Positions 9,033-18,000 of a DNA stretch of 64,000 nt are shown one piece after another. The number at the start of each line of letters is the position of its first letter. Position 1 is the first letter of the stretch. The notes below the pieces were generated by a model. The model did no database searches. It had not been told where the DNA came from and saw only the letters and a list, made by a program, of their open reading frames with translations. Made by a program: the position numbers and the translations under genes. Source of the stretch: Pseudoalteromonas sp. XMcav2-N (GTDB lineage Bacteria > Pseudomonadota > Gammaproteobacteria > Enterobacterales > Alteromonadaceae); assembly GCF_024124545.1 (NCBI RefSeq), contig NZ_JAMXSF010000017.1, positions 1-64,000 on the forward strand. Direction: 5' to 3'.

Positions 9033-10022
9033 ATGTGGTTAAGGGTATTGCTGGCGACATTGTGTGTGGTCTTGTTGAGTGCATGCAGTGAAGAGGTTCA
9101 GCTAAGTAAGGGAAACGTTGGCAGGTTGAATGAAAGTGGCATCGCACTGGGTCATTTTTCAAAGGACGGCAGTAAGCTTGTTACGTTTGACAATCAAAAA
9201 CAAATCCAGGTGTGGGATGTTGCTACCCAGCATGTGGAATTTACCGTACCGCAGGCAAAAACTCCCGGTTTTGTGAGGGATGTGGCACTGTCGGAAGATT
9301 TGCAGATGCTGGTGATTGCCAGTGAGACTGAGCTGGCATTTTGGTCGCTTAATAAAGGTAAACTGGTGACTAAAGTTGCTTTTGGTGGTGTGACTCCTGG
9401 CGCGGTGATCACCGCCATGGCCATCTCGCCTAAAAATGACAAGGCCATTGTTGCCATGGCCGATGGCACCATCAATATGGCGGATTTACATACACAGATA
9501 AATAACCGTTTTGCACCGCATTCCCGGCCAGTTCAGCACGTTTTCTGGGACGAAAAAGGGGAGCTATTTGTCACCGGTGCGCAGGATGGCAAGCTGGCGC
9601 TGTGGAAATTTGGCTCAGCAGAGCCTATTTTTATGAAAGAATTTGATCACAGAGTAACCAGCGTTGCTGTCAGTGATGATTTCTCGGCACTGTTTGCCTC
9701 TGATGCCTTGAATGAACAAGTTGTTACGTCGCTGACTGACGGGCAGAGTATCAGTGAACTGCAATATATGTCGCGGTTTAAAGTATTTCGCAAGGCTCTG
9801 TTTATAAGAGGTAGTGAACTGCTGGCAACGTCGTCGTCCAAGTCTCATTTAAGTATCTGGAATACACAAAATGGCGAGGAGCTTGGAACATGGCAGATTG
9901 ACTTTGTGCACGACGGCGCCACTATCATAGATATGTATGCGGCCGATAGAAATACGCTTCTGACATTGAGTAGTGACGGTATTTTGGAGGCGTGGACGCT
10001 TAACGCATTGGCTCAACGCTAA
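9033..10022 (+). CDS. WD40-like beta-propeller lipoprotein (paralogue 2)
   Basis: A 329-residue predicted lipoprotein with a lipobox LLSAC (Cys near 18) and WD40-like blades (IQVWDVATQHVEF, KLALWKFG, LSIWNTQNGEEL, LEAWTLNAL). It aligns along its length with the preceding lipoprotein, sharing FASDALNEQ and LLTLSSDG, so the pair arose by tandem duplication. The 183-base gap before it contains no gene and could hold its own promoter. It is followed after 13 bases by the NERD-domain gene, suggesting co-transcription. The function is unknown. Confidence 0.75.
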   Translation: MWLRVLLATLCVVLLSACSEEVQLSKGNVGRLNESGIALGHFSKDGSKLVTFDNQKQIQVWDVATQHVEFTVPQAKTPGFVRDVALSEDLQMLVIASETELAFWSLNKGKLVTKVAFGGVTPGAVITAMAISPKNDKAIVAMADGTINMADLHTQINNRFAPHSRPVQHVFWDEKGELFVTGAQDGKLALWKFGSAEPIFMKEFDHRVTSVAVSDDFSALFASDALNEQVVTSLTDGQSISELQYMSRFKVFRKALFIRGSELLATSSSKSHLSIWNTQNGEELGTWQIDFVHDGATIIDMYAADRNTLLTLSSDGILEAWTLNALAQR

Positions 10023-10035
10023 AAAAGGTGAGGGC

Positions 10036-10746
10036 ATGAATAGATGGATTTGGGCTTGCTTGTGGGTTATCAGTAGTGGTGTTTCTGGTGCCACTACCAT
10101 GCCAGATAATGCTGTGCAACCTGTCGCAGAGCAGGTAACGGGTTTCACAGCTTTAAACCTGATTGCGTTATGTTTTTGTGTTTATTTGTTGTGGGCACTG
10201 GGGCGATATTTGTATTTACAGCAGCGTCACTCTGACAAAGAGCAGTGTGCAAAACAAAAATGGCAGGTTTATCAAAATCTGGCAAGCTCTCTCGATGCAA
10301 AAAATTACACCATACTCAGCCGCCACTTATATCCAAACCAGCTTGAAGCGTTGTCTCTTGATTGTGTTGTGTTATCGCCTTTTGGTGTCTTCGTGATTGT
10401 TGTGATTGACCAGAAGGGACTTATTGCCGTTGAAACAGATAGCCAGGTTTGGCCCTGTCGCTACAAAAACAAAACACATTATCTGCCAAATCCACTTTCT
10501 GCTGCGGCACAACGCGCGTCAACACTGGCCAGTGTGTTCAATACGCCGTTTGGTGTACGCTGGATTGCGGTTTTTCCTGATGAAGCTGAGTTTAGCCCAA
10601 CCCGACCAGCAGACTGTTGTACCGTGAGCGAAGTTGCACTGGATATACTCAGATATACCCGGTGTCAGTTTAGCCATGAGCAAACTCGTTTATTTGAGCA
10701 GGCTGTTTTAGCCTATGGTGACCATCACAAGCGGCTCAGTGCGTGA
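10036..10746 (+). CDS. Membrane protein with a NERD-like domain
   Basis: A 236-residue protein with an N-terminal signal or first membrane segment (IWACLWVISSGVSGA), then a clear transmembrane helix (LNLIALCFCVYLLWALGRYLY, about 41-62). The cytoplasmic C-terminal part resembles the nuclease-related NERD domain: DCVVLSPFGVFVIVV, then a W, then NPLSAAAQRASTLASVF. In the typical NERD pattern a Glu-x-Lys follows the GVFVI strand; here the matching place reads VVIDQKG, so the nuclease site may be altered and activity is doubtful. The ATG at 10036 has an AAGGTGAGGG site upstream; an earlier in-frame start at 9973 would overlap the preceding gene. The stop codon's last base is the first base of a 162-bp repeat. 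Confidence 0.65.
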   Translation: MNRWIWACLWVISSGVSGATTMPDNAVQPVAEQVTGFTALNLIALCFCVYLLWALGRYLYLQQRHSDKEQCAKQKWQVYQNLASSLDAKNYTILSRHLYPNQLEALSLDCVVLSPFGVFVIVVIDQKGLIAVETDSQVWPCRYKNKTHYLPNPLSAAAQRASTLASVFNTPFGVRWIAVFPDEAEFSPTRPADCCTVSEVALDILRYTRCQFSHEQTRLFEQAVLAYGDHHKRLSA

Positions 10747-10907
10747 TACCAATCTGCATTAATACATAACCAATTGGAGAGATTAAACCTGCCGATAACA
10801 GTGTTAAAAATTTCTCATTTAGAACAACTAAATAGCAAAATTTTTGCCGTGTTCTCACCGAGATTTACTCGTCTCAAGATTGGCTACTTAATTATGCAGA
10901 TTGGTAT
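10746..10907 (-). repeat. 162-bp palindromic repeat, copy A (inverted relative to B and C)
   Basis: It is bounded by perfect 14-bp terminal inverted repeats, ATACCAATCTGCAT (10746-10759) and ATGCAGATTGGTAT (10894-10907). A central hairpin with arms ATTTAG and CTAAAT lies at 10817-10833, at the exact midpoint. The reverse complement matches copies B and C over most of its length, most strongly across the central 45 bases. It has no coding capacity and no obvious target duplication. It starts on the last base of the preceding gene's TGA. Confidence 0.88.
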
Positions 10908-11018
10908 TAAATATAGCTCTACACAGACATTTTTGATGCGCAGTCATTGAATTCAGGGTACAATTGCGACTCTTTATCATTTCCCCTGCTGTATTTTATA
11001 AGGCATTAAACTGCTCGA

Positions 11019-11909
11019 ATGACCGATCTGACTACACACCAAGCGTCTCGTAATCGACTTCTTATCGCACTTGCACTCACCTGTACCTTTATGATTATTC
11101 AGGTTATTGGTGCATATTACGCCAATTCACTGGCGGTGCTTGCCGATGCAGGACACCTCTTTGTGCACAATAGTTCATTGTTTATTGCGCTACTGGCTTC
11201 AGCTGTTGCTATTAAACTGGCCAAAACCTACAACGATGGCTACAAAAAAGCCGAGTATACCGGCGGTTTGCTCAATGGCCTGTTGTACTTATCTATTGCC
11301 GTGATTATTCTGCTTGAAGGCGGCGAGCGCCTTGGACATCATGGTCAAGGTCATGATTTGAACGTAAATGCGTTTGCGATGTCGAGTATTGCGGCGGTTG
11401 GGTTCTTATTCCATGGTGCATCAGCCTGGGTGTTATATAAAGGGCGCAAAGATAGCATCAATGTTTACGCGGTGTTTTTACATTCTTTCTTTGACTTACT
11501 CTCTACTATTTCTACCTTTGTAGCGGGTGTACTTATTCACCTAACTAACTGGGAAGTCATTGACATTGTCTCCAGTATGCTGATTTCGGTGTTTGTTTTG
11601 TTTACAGGAATTAAGGTAATTTATACCTGTATTCAGGGGCTGAGAGAAAAAGCGCAGCTGTTGCCCGATGTGCAAAAACTGGAACAGTTAATCCTGTCAA
11701 CGGAGCATGTCGACAGTGTTCATAATGTCACGGTGACTATGTTGGACAATCAGTTGACGGTTGGTGCGCATATTGTGCTGAAACATCACTGTACCAATGA
11801 AATGCACGATGAGGCTTGTCGTTTGGAAGTCGAGCGCACCCTGATGAATGGCTTTGCGGTTAAACAATGTGTTTTGCAAATAGAAAGCCACGACTGTCCC
11901 GACCACTAA
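11019..11909 (+). CDS. CDF-family cation efflux transporter with an altered metal site
   Basis: A 296-residue cation diffusion facilitator, closest in pattern to ZitB/CzcD zinc exporters. Six membrane helices are followed by a cytoplasmic domain (about 205-296). Helix 5 keeps the usual HxxxD pair (His155, Asp159 in LHSFFDLL). In helix 2 the usual ADAGHMLTD is ADAGHLFVH, so the second ligand is His50 in place of Asp, and the site reads H-H-H-D. A His-rich loop (GHHGQGHD, about 106-113) and a Cys/His-rich C-terminus are present. The family exports Zn2+ or similar ions in exchange for protons; the altered site may change ion choice. It stands alone between two copies of the 162-bp repeat. Confidence 0.88.
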   Translation: MTDLTTHQASRNRLLIALALTCTFMIIQVIGAYYANSLAVLADAGHLFVHNSSLFIALLASAVAIKLAKTYNDGYKKAEYTGGLLNGLLYLSIAVIILLEGGERLGHHGQGHDLNVNAFAMSSIAAVGFLFHGASAWVLYKGRKDSINVYAVFLHSFFDLLSTISTFVAGVLIHLTNWEVIDIVSSMLISVFVLFTGIKVIYTCIQGLREKAQLLPDVQKLEQLILSTEHVDSVHNVTVTMLDNQLTVGAHIVLKHHCTNEMHDEACRLEVERTLMNGFAVKQCVLQIESHDCPDH

Positions 11910-12021
11910 ACTTGGCAAAACTCGATTTTTCCTTTACTTTTTAACAGTATCAGTAAAATTTAATTCATAAGTCAGCGTAAGTCAGGCGACATTTGTTTTG
12001 AATAGATGCAGGCGGTTGTTT

Positions 12022-12183
12022 ATACCAATTTGCTTAATTAAGTGGTCTGCTTTGAGGCGAGAAGATATGCTCGATAACCAGACAAAAATTTTACTATTTA
12101 GTTGTTCTAAATAAGAATTTTTTAACACCGTTAGCGTCATATTTGCTCCTTCAAATTGACCGGGTATTAAGTAAAATTGGTAT
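12022..12183 (+). repeat. 162-bp palindromic repeat, copy B
   Basis: It begins ATACCAATTTGCTTAATTAA and ends with the inverted counterpart (TTAAGTAAAATTGGTAT). The central hairpin (ATTTAG, loop TTGTT, CTAAAT) is identical to that in copies A and C. It lies between the CDF gene and the hybrid kinase gene. Its right end is 45 bases before the kinase start codon, so it may affect that gene's leader. Confidence 0.88.
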
Positions 12184-12227
12184 TATACAGCTGCATGAAA
12201 GTGTTTAGAGCCAGAGGAGCCTGAGTA

Positions 12228-14987
12228 TTGTTTGGGAAAATTAAAGCATTACCTAAGGTAGCAATTGCGATTTTACTCGGGTTGTTAGGTGGTTTTGCAA
12301 ACCTGTTACCTTTATGGTTCCTGGATAGCTCCGAGTTTTTACTTGGGCAACTGTTTGTAATTCTTGCATTAATGTCGCTGGGTTGGCGCTATGCACTATT
12401 GTGTGTGGCAATTGGTGCGGCTTTTATTTTTTACCGTTGGGGCCACTGTTGGCCCTCTATGGTATTTTTGTTAGAGATTGCCTGGTTACAGGTGTTTTGT
12501 GTCAGGCCCAATAAGCCTCTGTTTATGCGGGGGTTAGCATTTTGGGTGCTATTTGGCGTTCCATTGCTCTTCCTGTTTGGCAAGTTTGCCCTTGATCTCA
12601 ACCTGCTTGTGATCATGACCGCTCTGGCTAAGTATTTTATTAATGCTGCAATCTGTCTGGTTATTGTTGATTTACTGTCGTTGTTTTTGTTCAAACAACT
12701 TTGGCAAGCCAAGCCCCTGTATCGCATTTTAAATTATATGATCAGTCACCTTATCATTTTGGTAGTTCTGGTCACAACGATTATGCTGACTAACAGCCAC
12801 TATGAGCGCATTGAATATGAGGTCAGGGCGCAGCTGAGCGACGTGGCAAATACAACTGCACAGCGCATAGACAGCTTTTTGGGCAATCATCGCAGGGCAC
12901 TGGCTGATGCTGCCTATAATATTGAAAGGGGTCTGGACAAGCAACAGACGATAACCCGATTGGTTGAATCGTATCCCAATATTCGAACCGCTATCACGGC
13001 AGAGCAGTCCGGGCTGGTGACTCACTTTTATCCAGATACCTTAAGAACGAGCCTCGCAGGAGAAGTACCTGCAGTTTCCGATCGTCAGTATTTTATTCAG
13101 GCGCCTTACTACCCTGATGGATTTGTTTCAGGGATATTCCGTGGACGAGGCTTTGGTGATGACTCGATAGTGGCGATATCGGCGCCTGTTTATCAACAAG
13201 GCGAGTTCGTCGGGATCGTGGAAGGCTCGGTATTTTTCAACACATTTGAGCAGTTTATCCCCCGAGTTTTGTCTCATATGGGGCACCTGATGATACTCGA
13301 TAGTAATAATAAGGTGGTGTTTAGCTCATTAAAGTCTGACTTTAATACCCTCGATGAGATCAATGACGCTACCCTGGACACGTTAACCAATGACAATCAG
13401 AACCTGTATATAGGTAAAACAGAAGAAGTATTTTATCGACGAAGCGTTCGCTCCGAGCAGTTTGGCTGGCAGGTCATCAGTTTAATTGAGCGAAAGTACG
13501 TCAATATGGCGGTTGCATCTGCCTGGGGGCAATCATTTTTCCTTGCTTTATTTATTATCGCGCTCAGCAGTGTACTGGTGAGTAAGCTGACCCGCATGTT
13601 GATTAACCCAATGCATGATTTGAGTAGCCGGCTCAATAGTTTTGATCCTGCCAGTCGCAATGATGATTTGTCGCCCAAAGAAGAAGCGACTTTTCTCGAA
13701 GTCATTACGTTACAACAGCAATTTACCCAACTGGCATTCAAGCTCTCAATGAGTTTTAAAAAGCTGCAAAAAGCGAATCAGGAAAATCAATCTCTGAATG
13801 CGCAGCTGACAAACTTTAATGCCCAGTTAGAGACGCAGGTTCAGGAAAAAACGGAAGAGCTGATTGACGCGCTTGACAGGGCAAACAAAGCCAGTTCCGC
13901 TAAGAGTTTGTTTTTGGCCAACATGAGCCATGAGATTCGCACGCCACTCAATGGCATCATTGGTATGACTGCGGATATGCAGCGCAATACACTCGATGAG
14001 GCGACCGCTGAGTCGTTGCAGATTATTTATCAGTCGGCGCATAACTTATTGTTAATATTGAATGATATTCTCGACTATTCAAAAATAGAAGCCGGAGCAC
14101 TAGAGTTAGACAAGCAGGATGTTGCCTTTCATAAGGTATTGCATGCTCTGACAACCTCGTTTTGCAAAACCGGTGTTAAGCAAGGGGTATCGTTTAGTTC
14201 TGATGTTGATGCCTCGGTACCTGAATATCTGTTGCTGGACGAGCTGCGAGTCACGCAAATCATTAATAATTTGCTTAGCAACGCGGGGAAGTTTACGGAG
14301 CAGGGCAGTATTAAGCTCAATGCTCGATATATTAATGGTGCTTTACATATCGCCATCATAGATACCGGCGTTGGTATTGCGAAGGAAAAACAAAAACTGC
14401 TGTTTGGCGAGTTTATTCAGGCTGATGTCTCTACCACGCGCAAATATGGCGGAACGGGTCTGGGTTTAACGATTTGCAAGCGGCTGGTAGAAGCTATGGG
14501 CGGCTCTATTGAGGTGGAAAGTGCCTCAGGTCAGGGTAGTACATTTTCTGTGATTATTCCTGCTGAACCAGGAGAAGCTCAGCATGAAGAGAAACAGCAG
14601 GTTAACGCACCAAACTTACGTGGTGTAAATGTTTTATTGGTTGAGGATAACCCCATAAATCAGATCGTTGCCGCTAAGCTTATGGAGCATACAGGGTGTA
14701 GCCTGACCAAGGCAAATGACGGCCTGGATGCACTGGCTCTGTTGAAAGGGAGTAATATTCCACTGGTGTTGATGGACTGTCAGATGCCAAATATGGATGG
14801 CTTTGACTGTACGCGCCGAATAAGGCAAAACCCGGAGCTTTATGGTACACCCTATATTGTGGCCATCACTGCCAATGCATTCAATGAAGACAGGGTTAAA
14901 TGCCTGCAGGTAGGAATGGATGATTTTTTGTCTAAACCCATTGAGCCCGATGCGTTGTATCAATGCCTGCTGAGGTGGCAGGGTTAA
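12228..14987 (+). CDS. Hybrid sensor histidine kinase with Cache-type sensor domain
   Basis: A 919-residue membrane kinase. The N-terminus (about 9-190) is a bundle of hydrophobic helices. A periplasmic Cache-like sensor domain follows (about 195-420, with DRQYFIQAPYYPDGFVS and VAISAPVYQQGEFVGIVEG), then a membrane helix near 430-450, a linker and coiled coil, HisKA with His568 (FLANMSHEIRTPLNG), HATPase (DTGVGIAKE, KYGGTGLGLTICKRLV) and a C-terminal receiver with Asp850 (VLMDCQMPNMDG). It should autophosphorylate and pass phosphate to its own receiver, then probably to a separate output protein not seen here. The start is a TTG at 12228 with AGAGGAG 8 bases upstream. It converges on the GGDEF-EAL gene, a plausible partner in second-messenger control. 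Confidence 0.88.
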   Translation: MFGKIKALPKVAIAILLGLLGGFANLLPLWFLDSSEFLLGQLFVILALMSLGWRYALLCVAIGAAFIFYRWGHCWPSMVFLLEIAWLQVFCVRPNKPLFMRGLAFWVLFGVPLLFLFGKFALDLNLLVIMTALAKYFINAAICLVIVDLLSLFLFKQLWQAKPLYRILNYMISHLIILVVLVTTIMLTNSHYERIEYEVRAQLSDVANTTAQRIDSFLGNHRRALADAAYNIERGLDKQQTITRLVESYPNIRTAITAEQSGLVTHFYPDTLRTSLAGEVPAVSDRQYFIQAPYYPDGFVSGIFRGRGFGDDSIVAISAPVYQQGEFVGIVEGSVFFNTFEQFIPRVLSHMGHLMILDSNNKVVFSSLKSDFNTLDEINDATLDTLTNDNQNLYIGKTEEVFYRRSVRSEQFGWQVISLIERKYVNMAVASAWGQSFFLALFIIALSSVLVSKLTRMLINPMHDLSSRLNSFDPASRNDDLSPKEEATFLEVITLQQQFTQLAFKLSMSFKKLQKANQENQSLNAQLTNFNAQLETQVQEKTEELIDALDRANKASSAKSLFLANMSHEIRTPLNGIIGMTADMQRNTLDEATAESLQIIYQSAHNLLLILNDILDYSKIEAGALELDKQDVAFHKVLHALTTSFCKTGVKQGVSFSSDVDASVPEYLLLDELRVTQIINNLLSNAGKFTEQGSIKLNARYINGALHIAIIDTGVGIAKEKQKLLFGEFIQADVSTTRKYGGTGLGLTICKRLVEAMGGSIEVESASGQGSTFSVIIPAEPGEAQHEEKQQVNAPNLRGVNVLLVEDNPINQIVAAKLMEHTGCSLTKANDGLDALALLKGSNIPLVLMDCQMPNMDGFDCTRRIRQNPELYGTPYIVAITANAFNEDRVKCLQVGMDDFLSKPIEPDALYQCLLRWQG

Positions 14988-15004
14988 ACAACCAAATTCT
15001 GCTT

Positions 15005-15024
15005 GGGCATACAATGGTATGCCC
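15005..15024. terminator. Hairpin between convergent signalling genes
   Basis: GGGCATAC (15005-15012), loop AATG and GTATGCCC (15017-15024) form a perfect 8-bp stem centred in the 42-base gap between the two converging genes. No strong U tract is present. Confidence 0.5.
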
Positions 15025-15029
15025 GTCAG

Positions 15030-18000
15030 TTAGCTTACCTGTGCAACATCGGGCGGATACTTTTCAAAAAGCCCTTTTACATTAAGCGGCTTAGAAAAAT
15101 AATACCCCTGCATGTATTCGCATCCTAAATCCCTGAGAAAGCTGAGTTGTTGAGCGGTTTCAACGCCCTCGGCAATACAGGCCATGTTGAGATTTTGAGC
15201 AAGCATATAAATGGTTTTCACAATCGAGCGATTGTGGGGATGTGTTTCCAGGGTCCGAATAAAGCTTTGATCAATTTTTATAATATCGATAGGAAACTGG
15301 CTCAGGTAAGTAAGCGAAGAATAGCCTGTGCCAAAGTCATCCAGAAGCAGTGTAAAACCAAACTTTTTAAGCTCAGAGAGGGTTTTGCTGGCCTTATGCC
15401 TGTCGGCCAGAAAGCTGGTTTCGGTTATCTCTAACTTGAGCTGATGAGTACTCAGATCAAACTCAGTGATAATGCTGTTCAGTGATGACGCCAGATTATC
15501 ACGCATAATATGCTGAGGTGACAAATTCAGCGACAGATAAAATGAACTCTGTTGCTGAAAAAACGGAGCCAGCTCTTGCAGTGCATTACGCAGGGCTTGT
15601 GTTGTCATTCGTTCAATCAGCCCTACGTCCTCTGCAATGGGAATAAATTCAGCAGGTGAAACCTGCGTTGAATCTAACTGCCAGCGCATCAGAAGTTCCA
15701 CACCCGTAAGAGCGTGATTTGTCGTATTTATGATTGGCTGATAATGGTTATAGAGCTGGTTGTCTTCAACAGCTTCTTTCAGAGCAGCCTCCAGGCTGAG
15801 TTTTCTGCTCATGTGCGCATTCATTTCACTGGTAAAGAACTTAAAGTTATTTCTGCCACTTTGCTTGGCGCTGAGCATGGCGATATCCGCGTTGCGAAGC
15901 AAGCCTTCGGCAGTTTGCTCATCAAATGGAAAGATAGCGACCCCCACACTGGCCGATATGCTCATTGAAATACCATCCACGTCATATTTGCTACACAGGT
16001 TGCTGATCATTTTCTGCACCAGTTCAGTGACCTGCGCAATGTCTTCGAATGTCTTAACCAACACAATAAACTCGTCGCCACTTTGTCGACCCAGTATGCA
16101 GTGCTGTGTCAATACACTGTTGATCCTTTTGGTGACTGCAATGAGGAGTTGATCTCCGGCTGAGTGGCCATAGGCGTCGTTAATGGGCTTGAACTTGTCC
16201 AGATCGATAAACAATAAGGCGCACCCGGTGTTATTTTTGGTCGCGTTATAAATCGCAAACTCAATGTGCTGGAGCATGAGGTTGCGATTGGGCAAATCGG
16301 TCAGGGCATCAAAGTTAGCCAGGTAACGAAGCTCACTTTGTGCCTGTTTCTGCTGTGATAAATCAGAGCCCACAATGACCAGAAATTCAATATCGCCCTG
16401 CTCATCGGCAATGGCATTGATACTGAGCTGGACTGTACTGTGTCGCTCATCATCAAAAGTAATGTCGACTTCCTGCTTAATGTTTTCACGAACTTGTATT
16501 TTTCGTAGTGCGGCCAGTAACTGACCGAGTTGCTGTCGGCCCAGCAACTTTGTTAATTTTGCTCGGGTCAGTTGTTCCTGTGGGTCATGATCATGAAGGC
16601 CCAGTGCATCGGATAAACTCTGGTTTACGGATAACAGTTGCAGGTTGTTATCCAGGATCAATAACCAATCCTGGATCTGAGATAGGGCTTGTGCAAACAT
16701 CGCAGCATTCAGCTGGCTTGCTTTGTGCTCAGTAATGTTGCTGTAAACTCCTGAGACTCTGAGCGGCTTTCCATCGGTATTCCATTCACTGATTTTGGCG
16801 AGATCGTGATACCACAGCCAACCTTGTTGTTGAGAATAAATCCGATACGTAATAGACAGCTGACTGTCTGGTGCTGCCAGAAAGCGTGCCCACTGACGTT
16901 GCACCATTTCTTGATCTTGCGGGTGAACCTTCTCAAAAAATGACTCCAGAGATAAAGGCTTACGTTGACTTGGGCCTTTCGAGTTGCCGAGCAAGGAGAT
17001 TTGCCGAGTCTGGATATCCATACTCCATAATCCGCTCTGTGTTTTTTTAAGCGCTAAGTCTATCTGGGCTTTTGCATGGGCAAGCTCATCGAAAGTCTGC
17101 TGCAAAGCGCGCTGCTTTAGGCGGTGTCTGCGATAGATAATAGCGAGAGAGCCTAGTGCTAACAGCACATAGCTTACCATTGCCTGCGGTGTATTCCACC
17201 AGGCATGTTTAACCTGAAAATTAAGCTGCGAGTCCGAGAGCACTTCATTGCTTCCCGGTCTGTACTCCGTCAGCGAAAGCGTGTATTTTCCTGGCTTTAA
17301 GTTATTAAAAAATATGTAGTTATTTTTGATGTTTTGGATGTCTGCGGAAACAGGGCCGGACAGACGTGCATTAATAAAATGCTGCCGCACGCCAAACAGA
17401 TTAAACTGGCTAAACTCAAATCGATACCCCATATCATCATATTCGAACTGCAGAGCCTGATCATGTAATTGTGCTGGTGACACCAGAAAAGGTCTGGACA
17501 TCAGTTGCACATTTGAAAACCTGATCCTTTCCGCACCGGAGGACAAGATAAAGGCGTTGGGATTAAATTTAACCGCACCATTGGGTGTGCCAAATACAAG
17601 TTCTCCGGAGTGTAACGCTCGGCTTGCACCTAAGTTAAACTCATTGGTGACCAGTCCATTTCTGTGGTCATAATGGTCGAGTTGCAGTGACACCAGGTTG
17701 AGAGAATAAAGCCCACTTTGACTGCTTACCCAAAGTTTATTGTGCAGGTCGCGTTCAATCTCATATAGGGTGTTCGAGTGCAGTCCCTGGTTTTCTGTGA
17801 GATGTATAATCGGTTGATAACTAGTGGTTTCCAGGGCCACCAGCCCCATACTATTGGTTGCGAGCCAAAGCCGCCCCTGGCTATCTTGCTCCCAGTCGTT
17901 TACTGCGGGGTATGCATTACCCGGCTTGATATGGGATTGCCATATAGTACTTATTTCATGGCTTTGTCTGTTATAACTCAGTAAACCCTCGGCCGTACTA

